This document shows, one piece after another, positions 45,825-58,045 of a stretch of DNA of 64,000 bases (position 1 is its first letter; the number at the start of each line of letters is the position of its first letter). Origin of the DNA: Blastomyces gilchristii SLH14081 (taxonomy: Eukaryota > Ascomycota > Eurotiomycetes > Onygenales > Ajellomycetaceae); contig NW_003101681.1 in assembly GCF_000003855.2 (NCBI RefSeq), positions 5,037,698-5,101,697 on the forward strand. Reading direction: 5' to 3'. Under the pieces are notes generated by a model. It saw nothing but the letters and a program-made list of their open reading frames with translations, was not told the origin of the DNA and did not search any database. The position numbers and the translations under genes were made by a program.

Positions 45825-48800
45825 CCCTCACTTGACTTGACAACACGGTGATCCGAAAGAAGAAGGGACGGTCGGAGGTTCAGCATGCTAATTTATATAC
45901 AGACTTTTCGACGGATGAGTGCTGTTTTCTTTATCAGCCTTAACCAGGGTATATTTGGTTGGTTGCGAATGGCAGTGCTATGCGGTAACATCCACGAGTG
46001 GAATGTGATATACGGCGGATCCGGGTTCCCTTCCCAAAGAAAGTGATGCAAGGACCTCAGTTCGGATGGGGCGCGAGGAATTGAACCTGACCCTACTCGA
46101 GTGGGACATGCATCAAACGCGCAGGCATCATAATGCGAGGCATGTATGCACAAGCGAAAACGGCCCATCGTTCGTTCTATTAGACCTGGATGTAGTCGGT
46201 GCCAATCACGTACCTAGATACCAAGCTAGCTGTGTACCTACCTCGCCCAGGAAAGGAGATAAAGTATGACAAGGATGTTGGTACGTATGAGTTTGGTTAT
46301 GCTCGTCCGAGGGCCATGGCGTTAAGGGACAAACCGAGTGCCTGTTATAAACACAGCATATTTAAACGTGAGAAAAAGTGTCGTGGTATGCTTGCTGTGG
46401 GAAATAGCTCTATTTTTCTCTGCTCACCGAAGAGTCAAGATCCAACCGATCTGTCATCTGCAATTCCCCTAGCAGATTGCTCAGGGTTGGGCTATGGTGC
46501 GCGTTGTTTGACTCATCATGTCGGGGGCCGGTCCTGCTCCCTTCCACGGGATTACATCGATCCTGACACCTTCCTGTCCCAAGAGCTATCTGAAAGCAAA
46601 GCTCCCGACAACTTTGTGTGGCAGTGTTGATATTAATAGGCGGCGGGCAATCGTTCTGCTCTGTTGCTTCGACAGGATATCTAGAGACAGCCTCACTGAA
46701 AGAACCCGCCTTCGTTTGTCCAGTCACCGTCAGAAGATCTCTCTGTGCTCCGTATTGGCTTCCACGACAAGTCGCTCACAGAAGAACAGAAAGGATGGAA
46801 TGAAGAGCCCGAACGAACGCCTAACTTGGTGACAAATACAAACAAGTAACAGCAGTGCCTTGTGGACATCCTCGATGATAAAGTCTTTATTGCAGATAGT
46901 CTAGGTTTCATCACCTCGGAGGTCAAAGGTAGGAGAGCTCTCCCCCCACAGGTTTGTATATGAAACCGCATATTATGAGCTTTTGCTATCAAAAAAGAAA
47001 AGAAACATCAAAACAAGTTGTTCGACTACTGTTCAAATATGCTCGAATATGAGAGCATTCGGCACAGGCATAGCGAACTTTCCGGGGTTGATGATATCTT
47101 TGGGATATTCCTATCCGGGAGAGACCTTGCCTAGCGCGTATTAAAGCCAAAACCCCTGTTTCTGAATAGGAGAAGGGAATCTGAAGTTTAATCGAACGTT
47201 CAATTGTGTGACAAAAACGCCATGAGAAATTTCTGCCTGTCAAGTTATTGATGAAGTAAGCTGGTCGTATGGTCGCTATATTTCTTTGATTGCGCCGTAC
47301 ATTGGAAAATCTTTTCCGTAGATTATGACGTGCCTGTGATAGCTGAGTGTGTTGCTTCTCTTATTGTTTGATCGAAGGAGACCCATGGTTTCTTGTTTCC
47401 AGAGATAGATCTATCAGTTAAGCTAAACCCTCTATTGGCTCGCATGGCCATTCATCTCCGGACATTTTCGATGCGGACGTTAACAATTTTTGTTTTTAGT
47501 AGAAGGTATCAAGAATAGACCGACTCTGATGAAACGCGCAAAATAGTCGCAGAACGCCGCTTGATTGGCTTAATTTCGTAATGAGATATCGGCATTGGAG
47601 AGCATGAAATAAATCCTTTTCGGTTTGTTTTTCGTAGCTGATCATATCATCTTTATCAATCTTAGGGGTAGAGGGTGCGGCGCACCTCATGCCATTGAAG
47701 CATATGCAGTCCATTCTGTGCCAGAGCTTCTGAAACGTGATTGACAGTGATCCTGAAAGATCATCAACTCGGAACAGCCGAGAAGCTGGAAAAAATATAG
47801 CGATCAGGAGGGGTACATGAGATTTTCCGAGAGGAGCACATCCAGCTGGTTCAGCGATTCATCCCCTGGTTGGTCAAAGGCTGTGGGAAATAAATTATCA
47901 GCTGGAAGCAAATCGAGGATCTGCCGCCACATCGAACGTCAAGCATTCTGTAACTACTGCTTAATAAACCTGGAAGAGGTTCGATCGCGTTGGATGTTGG
48001 CAGCCAGTCGTGAGCGAAAGGTGCCTGTTGTCATCCTGGGCTAAAAAAATTGCTGGAGGCGAATCAGACTGCACGCCTTACATATATCCAGCGAGACACC
48101 CAAGGCTTACCACCGATTTACTGTACGGAGTAGATGTTGGTCGCTTGCTTGCGAAGATCCCAGGAGAAGATTTGATATATATCGTTGGAGATATGGGCTT
48201 GCCCTGACTTTCCATAGTTGGAATGTAGTAAGACCCTTGGATTGTCATATCACCAAGCAAAGCCTTTTGCCGGCCATGACAACTTGCGGGCTGAGTTCTA
48301 CATACCTACACCAGGACGGAAGCCCCCAGAATGGATGTGTTGGACAACAGGACTAACTGGAGACACGCATGTCGGGTTATAATTAACTATCCCAGCATAT
48401 ACTCTGTACAACGGTGTCGATCAGGATTCAGGCTACTTATAAGTTATGCCCGTCGAATGCACTGTGGGATGTTGGGACACACAACGGGGCTTACGGACGC
48501 ACTGCATATTTTGTGCAGAAACACAGGGGATCTTGATATCCCGACTTCGGTCAGAATGAACACCACCCACACGATGTTGATGGCTAACTAGCTAAACTAT
48601 TTTTGAAATAGCTACAAGTTGAGGGGGAATGACGGGTGCAATCGAGTCGCTTCCCCTGGCCTAAACTGGCGTCGTCGGGGTGTCGCATCTTTGAAGCCAT
48701 CGTCATCCACAATGTTCTCATTGGCACGCTGGCGAGGCGGATGACTTGGAGGGGCTCTTCGCGTGTCTTGGCTGGCTTGGAACTGGCGGTTGGTTTGCCC

Positions 48801-49597
48801 ACCGGGATCACGGAGACAGCGAGAGCCTTTGACAGTTGCAAAACCTCCCCGTCCGCCTCGTTCGCCTGCTGGTTGTGGCTGTACACTCCGCATTTTTGTT
48901 CAGCCATCATCTGGATTCGGTTCTCGACCCTGATGCCATCTCGCCCTAAAAGTCAGACGTGGTCCAATCAGTATCATTTTTTTCAAGCCCCTTCAAGCCA
49001 TCTGCTTGGGCTTCGTTGAATTCTAGACGAAATGCACTTTATTTCAGGTACCATGCCCTGTTGGGGGGTTGGAGAGGGGGAGGCAAATTTCTCGAACGAT
49101 CCTAGGATATACTCATGACCCTCGCACCCCCCCTCCCCTTCTGCCGTCTGGGATTCAAAGAGGAGCTGCTGGGTTCGAGTCTTCACAACCGAGCAGGGTC
49201 ATGATACATCTCATACCTCACCGTTTGTGTTTGGGTTTCCTTCCTTTACAACCCCAGACATGGTCGCCGTTCATTCGTGTTATAGAGCAACCTTAGCTCT
49301 GTACTCATGAGAATTCTGCGTACATTTACTCTTTCTGAAGCTCTGCCGCCCTAATATTAGAGCTTGGAGTTTACCTGGTGAGCTTTTACGTCTTCAGAAG
49401 CATCGCACGCTGGCAGCTGTTAACCTAATATCAGTATTCCAGTTCTTGTTACACCTCGTGTCCTAGTTATTTCACCTTGATATATGATCCGTACATAATC
49501 TTCGATTTATTCCAGCCCTTATCCTCTTGGCTTTTCCCTGCTGCAAATTGAATCAACAACAGCCGGCGGGGATTTCCAAAGGTTTCTTCCTCTAGCC
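45341..49597. other. 4.3 kb without a supported gene
   Basis: There is a poly-T tract of about 43 at 45782-45824. Frames of 60-143 codons occur on both strands (46199-46630 +, 48331-48591 +, 48584-48910 -) but none shows a domain I know, and several overlap antisense. The last few hundred bases are the promoter of the gene at 49598. Confidence 0.4.
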
Positions 49598-51562
49598 ATG
49601 GCTACCGCCGCCGCACAAGCAATGAGCTCTTCTGAACTTCATAGAAAGTTCAGTAATCCGAGACCTTCAATAAATGTGACCGATATTCGACCAGCGGATA
49701 TATACCCGAGATATGAATCCGAGGAAGAGGAGATATCTGAAGCTGAGGTGTCTGGGCGGACGGAGTCTGTATTTTCCCCCATAGAAAATGACAGCGATAC
49801 TGGTGTCTCCGAACCTGAAGAGATGGGCTCCGATTCACCCCACTTAGTTCACCAGAACTATACGTCGGAAGACGAATTTCCTTTGCAAATTCCCATTTTC
49901 CCAGCCTCAGAAGCAACCATATCTAGAGCCGGTTCAATTAACACCGTCAAAAGGGCCAGCTGTATCACATTGATGCCTCCTCTCCAACCGCAACCGACGA
50001 AGCCGATCTCAATGGCCTCATCAACGTCCACGTCAACCTCGCCGCCTATGTTTCCAGCTATCGAGCCAATATTTTCCACTAACCATGCCGCAAAAACGGA
50101 AGCTCTTCAATACTTCCGTTCTTTGTATTCCGAGACAGCATCCTCGGATGACGAAGATGTTGCACATACGTCCTTTCTCATTGCAACTCCAGTATCCTTC
50201 TATGCGCCAGAAAGTAAACCGCAAATGATATCTATAGAACCTCCAGCTTGCCAAAACTCGAAAGGACGAGCAACAGAAACCGAGCAGAGACGAGAACCTA
50301 CCAGTATCACAGGTCAAACGTCCCCCAAGAGTAGTCCTAGCAATTTAGGCATGAAAAATCGGATTTCTAGCTTGAAGTTAGGAAAATATAGCAAAAAACG
50401 GAGCTCCACCCAGCCAGCCTCTGAGTCAACCTTTCCTATAAAAACTAAATTTTCGAATGCATCCATTCACTCCCTTTCCAATCTAACCTGGCGTTCTGGA
50501 AGCGCTCTCTCCTCGAACTCGGAGCCCGAACCCCATTGTTCTGCTGCCTCGACGGAATCGCGCAGTGCAACGCCATTCCCCCAACATAGGCGATCTCTAT
50601 TGCCATCACCTAGGATGTCAGAGCAGAGGTCTACTAGAAACCGTCACCAGACAACGGAGAGACGAGTCATAAATGAAGCTATGTTTGAGGGAAATACCCG
50701 TGGAACAGATGATAGAAGAACTAGTAAGGCCAAAAAGAAGGACATCATACCACCCGTACCCCAGATAACGGGACTTGCGATCTCGTCAGATGTTTCGTCC
50801 CCAGGTTCTGTTGAATCATCTCCAAATAGCTTTCCATCCACGCCCTTGCGAGATCCACGACTCACACCCAAACCCCCGTTCCCAACACATGGTGCATCTC
50901 GCCGTGGTAGCAGTATTAAAAGCCCGATAAACTCTTCACCATCGCCTATCACTCCAATGGACTTATCTCCCAATTTCCCCTTTCCAGACATACCCAATTC
51001 AGACTCATTGCAGACAGCAACGAAAAGAAGAGGCTTCCATGAAAGAACCCACTCGATCAACAGTTTGACAAGTACATCCAGCATGCCAAACTTTGCCTCC
51101 CTGGATAATTCTTCACCCCGCTCCGCAACCCGCCGATATAAACAGCGATTTTACCCAGCAGACGATTTCCCATCCGAACGGCATCCGTCACATGAGAGTG
51201 TGAATCCAGCCATCTTGAAGGCTAACTCCCGGAACACTTACACCTTTACACCGCGTGGAAGCATATCCACCGCCAATCTGAGCAATTTATCATCAGTATC
51301 GACAGCGACCTCGAGATCTAACTCTCCAGCTGATGGTAACAATTTGTCTTGGAATTACCACACAGGTACCTGGAACCCCTCCGAAGCCCCGGGAGCGGAC
51401 AGCGTAAAAGCTCCGCTGAGGAAGTCGGCGCACTCGAAGGGTATTAAACGTCTGTATGAGACAAGCGAATCCGTCTCTCGTGTAGGGACTAAGGCCTTTA
51501 GCGGCCTTGGGTCTATCTTGCGGAAGAAGCACGTTGCGTCTGGCGATGAACGGTGGAGCTGA
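49598..51562 (+). CDS. Large Ser/Pro-rich protein of unknown function
   Basis: A single intronless frame of 654 codons with a plausible ATG. I do not recognise a domain. Composition is strongly biased to Ser, Thr, Pro and Asn, with an acidic patch near the start (YESEEEEISEAEVSG) and basic patches such as KLGKYSKKRS and RRYKQRFYP. It should be mostly disordered. The last 45 residues look more conserved in style: SKGIKRLYETSESVSRVGTK, then AFSGLGSILRKKH. There are many SP/TP sites, so it may be a phosphorylated scaffold or signalling protein. No signal peptide and no membrane helix. The codon pattern stays coherent over two kilobases, which supports a real gene. Confidence 0.75.
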   Translation: MATAAAQAMSSSELHRKFSNPRPSINVTDIRPADIYPRYESEEEEISEAEVSGRTESVFSPIENDSDTGVSEPEEMGSDSPHLVHQNYTSEDEFPLQIPIFPASEATISRAGSINTVKRASCITLMPPLQPQPTKPISMASSTSTSTSPPMFPAIEPIFSTNHAAKTEALQYFRSLYSETASSDDEDVAHTSFLIATPVSFYAPESKPQMISIEPPACQNSKGRATETEQRREPTSITGQTSPKSSPSNLGMKNRISSLKLGKYSKKRSSTQPASESTFPIKTKFSNASIHSLSNLTWRSGSALSSNSEPEPHCSAASTESRSATPFPQHRRSLLPSPRMSEQRSTRNRHQTTERRVINEAMFEGNTRGTDDRRTSKAKKKDIIPPVPQITGLAISSDVSSPGSVESSPNSFPSTPLRDPRLTPKPPFPTHGASRRGSSIKSPINSSPSPITPMDLSPNFPFPDIPNSDSLQTATKRRGFHERTHSINSLTSTSSMPNFASLDNSSPRSATRRYKQRFYPADDFPSERHPSHESVNPAILKANSRNTYTFTPRGSISTANLSNLSSVSTATSRSNSPADGNNLSWNYHTGTWNPSEAPGADSVKAPLRKSAHSKGIKRLYETSESVSRVGTKAFSGLGSILRKKHVASGDERWS

Positions 51563-52841
51563 AATCGGGTGGTTTAAAAGTTATGGCGATTGGAGTTATC
51601 ACTTTACGTACTACAGTACAGTTATATCAGCGATTATTTTGGGGTCTGGCACCTTACCTGGCTCTATTATTTCTTTTAACTGGGGATTTCTTGCTCTCAC
51701 TTCCTTGCCTGTTGTTCCTGGCGACCCCCTCTATTTTTCAACCTCCTTACCTCCCTGTTATTGGACGACCCCTTCATTACAAAATTACTCTGATATTTGC
51801 CGTCTCTTCCTCTCTCTTGCAAAAATACATCACATCACCGAATCAATCCTTGATCCACCACCGTCCTTATGCACACTATTCCAGACTCTGCCTTACCACA
51901 TCGGAGTGCCTGAGATCTGTCACTCCTACCTAATACCTCCCACACAGCCCTACACCCCAGATCTATTCAACCCCATGCTGAACCTTCGGCAGGAGGTATC
52001 CTCTTTTGAAACAATACTCGTTCCAAAATGACGTTTGCCCAAAGTTTCATCTTCTGTCTTCGTTAACCCTGGTCGAATATGTTTTGGATTTTAGGTTTCC
52101 TTTTTTTTTCTTTTTCGATTTCTTGATGTTATTCTTTTCCCCTTCTGTCAGGAACATGTGTATTCATACCCAGGAGCGTGTTGTCTATTGTGGTGATACA
52201 GCTGCTTCATTTATTTCACTTAATATTATATTTAGTTAATTATCTGTTCTCGAGTTGATATTGAATAGTAGTTAGTTATATAAATATGAGACTAACTTTC
52301 CATACCTCTCTAATTCGAATTTACTCTCTTGGTGTGATGGTGGTGGGGCCGTTCTCAGATTCTCAGATATTAACGTTTGGCACATCTAAAGAATATGTAC
52401 CTATGAATTCACTAAAGCAATCTCATGGAAGAAATGGGGCGAGGAGATCTGACAGCAGACGAATTTCCTGGACGTGCGAGGATTCGAAAATCAAGCCATT
52501 TGAACTTCCACACTATCCGGTCTGAAACTCATCTCGAGCTTTATTTTCTGTTGGGCAGCGGCTACGGCTAGCTCAAGCTTAGCTCTTTTTTCCCTAATGA
52601 CAACTCCCTGAAGTAGGATCTCGATTCTGATGCAGAATCAACGATTCGCAGAATTGTTCATTACCTCATTACTTCGTGTGGTACAGTATAGGTAAACCCG
52701 CATCGAGCCCGCTCCGTTTCCAAAGTCAAACTATGAACCACGCCAACATATAACGCGTGGCTAAACACATCCCGAAAGGTATCGAAAACCTAATCCCCGA
52801 CATAAAAAGGAAAGAAGAAATAAAGGGAAGAACATCGCCCC
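51563..52841. other. Convergent 3' spacer
   Basis: This is the downstream region of two genes that converge. A 174-codon frame at 51507-52031 overlaps the upstream gene's end and has no recognisable content, so it was not called. A T-rich patch lies near 52100. Confidence 0.4.
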
Positions 52842-54601
52842 CTATGAATCATCTGCCTTCCAGAAAATATTCAGAGCTTGCTGGCTTTCGCTAAGTCGAT
52901 TTGGCTCCCCAAACATGGGGACCAAGCACAACTCATTTTCTGGTTCGGGAGACCAAGATGGCGGAGACTTCTTTGATGGACACCACTTTATATACTCACC
53001 AGATGCTCTATTTTGAACCGTTAAGCATAGTGGGGAGCTAATTTGGGTGATTTGGTAGGAATATGTGTCGATCGGACTGCTTGTATCGTAGATATCGCTA
53101 TCACGATTGTTATTTCTATTCTTTTCGCAGAGGCGTATTTTTGAAAGGCAGTATGTGCGGAAGAGATACGAGACCCTCGCACATGTTAAAAATGTGGTGT
53201 TGTCGGTGTAGTCGAGGATCATGTAGTAGAGTTCATTCGGCAAGCGGCCCTGGGTCTCCGGACCATGAGGCTTTAGGCGGCGGAGTGTAGCGGTTGTGAA
53301 GAAGTTCGAGAGCGCCCTGAAGCTTTCTTTGCTCTTCAGTAGTGGAGGAGATATCTGAAGTTTGCCCAACGAAGTGTGGATGGGTGACTCGGGTGACGAA
53401 ATGGCTGGGCCTTTACAGTTCTCGAATAACTCGAGGGGCTCCGTGTATTTCACCACCGGGATTCCATGCACATCTTCAACGTCAATAAGTATCACGGTTG
53501 ATAGAGACAGTAAAATGGCTTGGAAGGCAAGTTTTCCTTGCTGAAGCCCAAAGCTGACAGTCTTGTCGACATAGATATGCCTCTGTTGTGGAACTTCCGG
53601 AACTAGGCTGACTAGGACATTATCAAACCAATAAATTGTTTCTTCAGGGGCAGATCCTGGGAGATGGCGTGCTAGATGGTATCCAAAGGCAAGCTCGGAC
53701 GGCCAAGAAGCTTCATTTACTGGGTAGTGATCTGTCGACTCCCCAATTCGAAAGTACACTCTCCCGGATGCAAAAGAGATGATAGCATATCCAAGTTCCC
53801 GGAACATGAAATTAAGTGGGGACCACCTGGTGTATTCTTGAGAGATAAGTTGAGAATATACTCTTTTGAACTTGGAAAACGCCAGATCATGAAAGGGACA
53901 AAACGAGTCAAGGTCAGTAGATAACCATCTGCTGGGTGAAAGAGGAATTGTGCGATACTGGGTCTCATATTTGCCAAGATCACATTCCAATGCAACCGGC
54001 ACGGTCGATGGAAACGGTATGAGGTAATGTGCTGCGATTGGGAGGCATGGCCAACGAAAGGAGGGAGCAGAAGGCGCAGCAAAGAATTTGTCACGGTCCT
54101 TGGGAAAATTGGTCAGACTGAGGTGTATCGTACGCCCAAAAGATACTACTTGCATGTCTAGATCAACTGTGAAAAGCGCAGAATAGTTGCCGCAACGTTT
54201 GGGTGGGAGTGGAGATGGTAAGAGGTAAAGGCCAACCTCCCGAAGTTTCCGCTTTACATACTCGGCGCCACGGGGTTGAGAACTATCCAGGGTAAACACG
54301 AAATCTTCGAGTAGTTTCTCCTTCGCAGCATACTCTTGCCGCCTCTCCTTGAGCCAAACTATAGTATCGAAGTAGTCGTTCGGATTAGCCTTTGCCTTCT
54401 GTGAATCCTCGGTTTGGCTTCAAGAAAGCTGGCATGTAACCTACTGATATATTCCACCTTATTTGCAGGTATTGTACACAGGATATCTGGACTATATGCG
54501 CTGTCAGAATTTGCAGAAATCTTTTGCACGTAGTATCTGCCACGATATACGACGACATAAATCCCTTGCTGACGAGGAGTTTGCCATGAGGTAGGAAGCA
54601 T
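52842..54601 (-). CDS. Fungal F-box-like protein, apparent one-base frameshift
   Basis: The long 3' frame (52842 to about 54405) has no ATG at its head; its first usable codon is GTG at 54297-54299. It extends in frame to DSQKAKANPNDYFDTIVWLK. Upstream, in a frame offset by one base, sits TPRQQGIYVVVYRGRYYV and ILCTIPANKVEYISRLHASF, a beginning I associate with a family of uncharacterised fungal proteins; its ATG is at 54599-54601. The frames meet at about 54405-54415 (EAKP to DSQK), where one missing base would restore continuity. Later features: YSALFTVDLDMQVVSFG (a strand-rich segment) and, near residue 345 of the long frame, LPNELYYMILDYTDNTTFL, an F-box-like motif followed by LFRTYC. If the F-box is real it would recruit targets to SCF ubiquitin ligase. 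It is either a recent pseudogene or an assembly error. Confidence 0.55.
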
Positions 54602-56282
54602 GGTGAGCAGTTTCCCGGCTGCAAGGGCTAATGTTGATATGGTCTCAGCGCCTATATAGCCTTTACAACGGTTCCGAGTAACGGGAATCTTCTTCGTTCG
54701 CCAAAAGCTAGCGGTCCGTCCCAAAGAATACTTGAGCGAAACTATGCTGTTCTCTGCTTCATAACGAGAAGGGCATTGCAATACAGCACGCAAGGCTTGG
54801 CATGTTCCTGTTCATTGCGATAGCGTAGATGCTGCTGGCTTGCCTGCGACGCATAAGTAATAACTAGCTCAGTACGTAAGCTGGGAGTCAGAATAACTTG
54901 CGGCTCTTCCGATCTTCCGTTAAGCTTAAAGAGTGAGTCTAACGCGAACTAGTTAGTTAGATGGCCCCACCCTTTAGTTAGTTACTAGTTGATTCTTCGT
55001 TACGGCCTCCGACCTGTGAAATGATGAACTTTCCTCTGCAAGGGCCAGCGGCGAGGGTCAGCGGCGGAAGAATTATTTTTTCCCCCACTCTTTCTTTGGC
55101 TTCATGATACATTGAGAAAGCCGGCAATTTTCCTCTCTACTCAGCCTTCCAATTCGATGCCCTCACTTTACTCACATACTATGTATGGTAGATCAATCAA
55201 TGATTCAACATTATGGTGCTATCCCCAGAAAATCGCAACCTTCTCAGTGGCAATGTATTCGACTTTATCAATGTGCGGGAGCGTAGTGTCGACACCCCTT
55301 GTGGCTCTACTCATGTTATACGTGTACGGAGTACAGTAGTAGTGTAGTTGTTAAAGATGGTGGGTGCATTCATGATACAATCTCAAACGCTATGATTGTC
55401 ACAGCTGTCAATAGCCTCACCTCTGCTAGCCGGAGATATTATTGATTGCATTGCGAATTTCTGCGAACCACCTACTGCCATGGCGGAGTCAAATGGTGCC
55501 TACAGTTGAACACGCGAAATCGGTGACCTTCTATTTATTCTTTCCAAAAGCTACCCGTGGTATATAGACAGATTCTTAATACGAAGTGACGCAGAAATTT
55601 CTCCCTAATGCCCTACGGACATTGTCAGCCAGCAGTTGCTGGCGTCTCCCAACTTCCCAAGGCCCCGTAATGTCCATGGTGTGGTTAGTTGATACAACAT
55701 GCCTGCAGCACGGCGAGAGGATCAGAACAGTCTCGGCACTGGTGGTGTAAATCAGCTCCAACTACGCCGTACTCCGTACCTACCTGCTTCGGAATAACTG
55801 AAATCCACGCGGCCGGACATCGAGTTAATTCGACAACGCACGGAAGGTTTGTTCATGTCATTTAGCTAACATAGCCCTTACCCTAGGATGTTATATTCTT
55901 CGCAAATCTGACCAGCTGGCCTACTACTCAGTTTCCGAGCGGGGATAGATAGACCTTCGGCAGATCTCAATCGGACAAGCCATTGGCAACCACAAAAATT
56001 TGACACCAAAAGAAGTGCCGAGAAAATCCTCCGTAGTTCGTTGTGATGGAAGTCTGTGGCCACGAGGCGGGCGAACCCTAATGTGAAATAATTGCTAAAC
56101 TTTAAACTTTGCTTGATTTGTTCAAGTAAACAGCAGGAGATTATTGAGACGTATAACCTGCACGCGAAAAGTGGATTATTATTAGCGTACTGCCGGCGTC
56201 AAATTATTGATTGCCACCACACAGTGACGACAGGCAGACCTTTCGTATTAAATATTATTCAATCCACCCTCTCCTATTTTGT
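54602..56282. other. 1.7 kb spacer, no gene recognised
   Basis: TTAGTTAG repeats occur near 54945-54990. Frames at 55112-55339 and 55576-55761 are short and unremarkable. Two copies of the 9-mer TACGGAGTA lie at 55325 and 55770. Confidence 0.4.
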
Positions 56283-57431
56283 ATGATAGAGCTGTGCAAA
56301 ATGCCGGGCAGTGAGTCTTCAAATAATGACAGGGTTTTTGAACCTGAAGAAGTGCCAATCTCATCATGTCAATGGCCTACCTCACCCTCACCTGCGTCAC
56401 CGTCACCTGCATTATTACCTCCCACAACGCCTGTGACGCCAGCAGCTGCAACGTATGCGGATGATGATTATTCCACCCAGTTGAGTGTCCTGCCTGCTTT
56501 TCAAAGCTCCCAATCCACCTCCCAATCCACCTCCCAAACCGCCTCCCAAACCGCCTCCCAGTCCCGCCTACGTATTTCATGGAGTTCAGCAATGGATGAA
56601 GCTATGTTGTTGGGGCTGCTTGACGCGAAAAAGGATGGCTGGGAAACAGACAATGGAAATTTCAAGACTTATGGATGGAATATGGCAGTTGAAGCAGTCC
56701 GACGTGCCACTTATCAAACTGTCAATAAAAACAATCTCGATAATCGATGGAGGAGTAATAAACATACATGGCAGCTGTGGATGAAACACAAGAATCAGAT
56801 CTCTGGCTGGACTTGGTGTGCAGATCGTGAGACTTACATTAATGACCCAGAAGTCATGAATGAATATTTCCAACACCATCCAGATATGGTTATATTTCAA
56901 CATCAGGGGCCCGCGTTCCGAGAGCTGAATGAGCAATTGCTTGATGGTAAACTTGCTACAGGGCAGTATGCAGTTGGTTCTCGAGCTATGAGACGGCAAC
57001 TCGGTATAGATGATGACTTGTATCCTCCTTCATCCTCTGCGTCAAATTATCTGCCCCGGGTGTCAGGCACCACTGCAGACAGTCCTTCTCCAGAAAGAAA
57101 ACGTTTGAGAAAGGGAAAAAATGAGGCATACGCTGAACCAATATTAGGGCTTGGTTCAGTGTTGCGAGAAATGAATAAGGAGATTCTTAATGCCTTACGA
57201 GAGGTCCCTGAGAAGGCTCCTGAGAAAGCCACTAGATTGTTTCTGCAAGAAGTAAATGAAATACTTCCGGAGGATTGGAAGGATAGTGATGAGGTCATTC
57301 CATATCGGCGTTATGCTGCAATTCTACGCATTTTTGCAAGCAATCCTGCAATGGCTCAGGTTTATCTGGGATTCAGTAATAGCTCGAAGGAGCAGCGATG
57401 TGCTTTTATAATGGATATACTTGAGGAGTAG
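56283..57431 (+). CDS. Myb/SANT-like DNA-binding protein, Harbinger type
   Basis: An open frame of 382 codons from ATG 56283 (or 376 from ATG 56301, MPGSESSNNDRVFEPEEV, equally plausible). After a Ser/Pro/Thr-rich N-terminus that includes a 12-bp tandem (about 56507-56565, giving SQST/TASQ repeats), a Myb/SANT-like trihelix spans about residues 95-190. Key pieces are RISWSSAMDEAMLLGLLDAK, NLDNRWRSNKHTWQLWMKHK and SGWTWCADRETYINDPEVMNEYF. The conserved tryptophans and the final W-x5-E-x5-P-x-VW-like pattern are those of the family encoded by the second ORF of PIF/Harbinger transposons, of which many fungal copies are domesticated. No DDE transposase is nearby. The C-terminus (ILNALREVPEK onward) is helical. 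Confidence 0.75.
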   Translation: MIELCKMPGSESSNNDRVFEPEEVPISSCQWPTSPSPASPSPALLPPTTPVTPAAATYADDDYSTQLSVLPAFQSSQSTSQSTSQTASQTASQSRLRISWSSAMDEAMLLGLLDAKKDGWETDNGNFKTYGWNMAVEAVRRATYQTVNKNNLDNRWRSNKHTWQLWMKHKNQISGWTWCADRETYINDPEVMNEYFQHHPDMVIFQHQGPAFRELNEQLLDGKLATGQYAVGSRAMRRQLGIDDDLYPPSSSASNYLPRVSGTTADSPSPERKRLRKGKNEAYAEPILGLGSVLREMNKEILNALREVPEKAPEKATRLFLQEVNEILPEDWKDSDEVIPYRRYAAILRIFASNPAMAQVYLGFSNSSKEQRCAFIMDILEE

Positions 57432-58045
57432 GGGGGGAAAAAGTAGGGGGAATGTGGGTGAAAAGTAGGGTGGTTCGATGAAGATCTTTGTACTGTAACT
57501 TACATAGTCAATCATAGTAGTTATAGAACAACATTCTAAGCCGAGTGGAGTTGGTTGACAAATCCAGTCCCGAAGAATCGGGCTTGGCAGGCGAAATCCT
57601 GGGTTCATCATTGTTCCACGAAGATTCGCTCTTTATGAAGCCATGAAGAGGTGCGTTTATCGAACCCTGTTTGCCTCTCTGGCCTCAATGGTTGTCAATC
57701 CGAAAGGCATTGGATTTGAACTACGAGATATACGCAATTTTTTTTTCCCTCTCCAACGCTAAATTACCCTGAAAAGCACGCAAACTAAAAATTCAATGGC
57801 AGTTCCACATAAAAAGCTTTAACATGTTGTCATACAAAGTTCTTAGGTCCCTTGGACCAGCAGAGCATATAACTATCAATAGGCCGAACGCTGGATATCG
57901 TTTTCCTCTTTTCCTCCCATATTCCTTTTAATTTTGTTGTTCTTCTTATTTTAATTTTTTGATTCACCTCGTCCTCGTCGCAAACCATACACACATCTAA
58001 TGCATCAGTTTCGACGGCTCTATAAAAGAATTTTGCGTATTGCCA
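57432..58045. other. Spacer and promoter of the flavoprotein gene
   Basis: No gene is seen. A TATAAAA lies at 58021-58027, 18 bases before the ATG at 58046, so it would need a very short leader to serve that start. Confidence 0.4.

Noticed and set aside
46060..46150. Second minus-strand tRNA-like segment (GGTTCAATTCC)
   Set aside because: Acceptor ends do not pair and the T-stem has mismatches.
51507..52031. 174-codon frame after the Ser-rich gene
   Set aside because: It overlaps the 3' end of the called gene in another frame and has no recognisable feature; it is probably 3' untranslated sequence.
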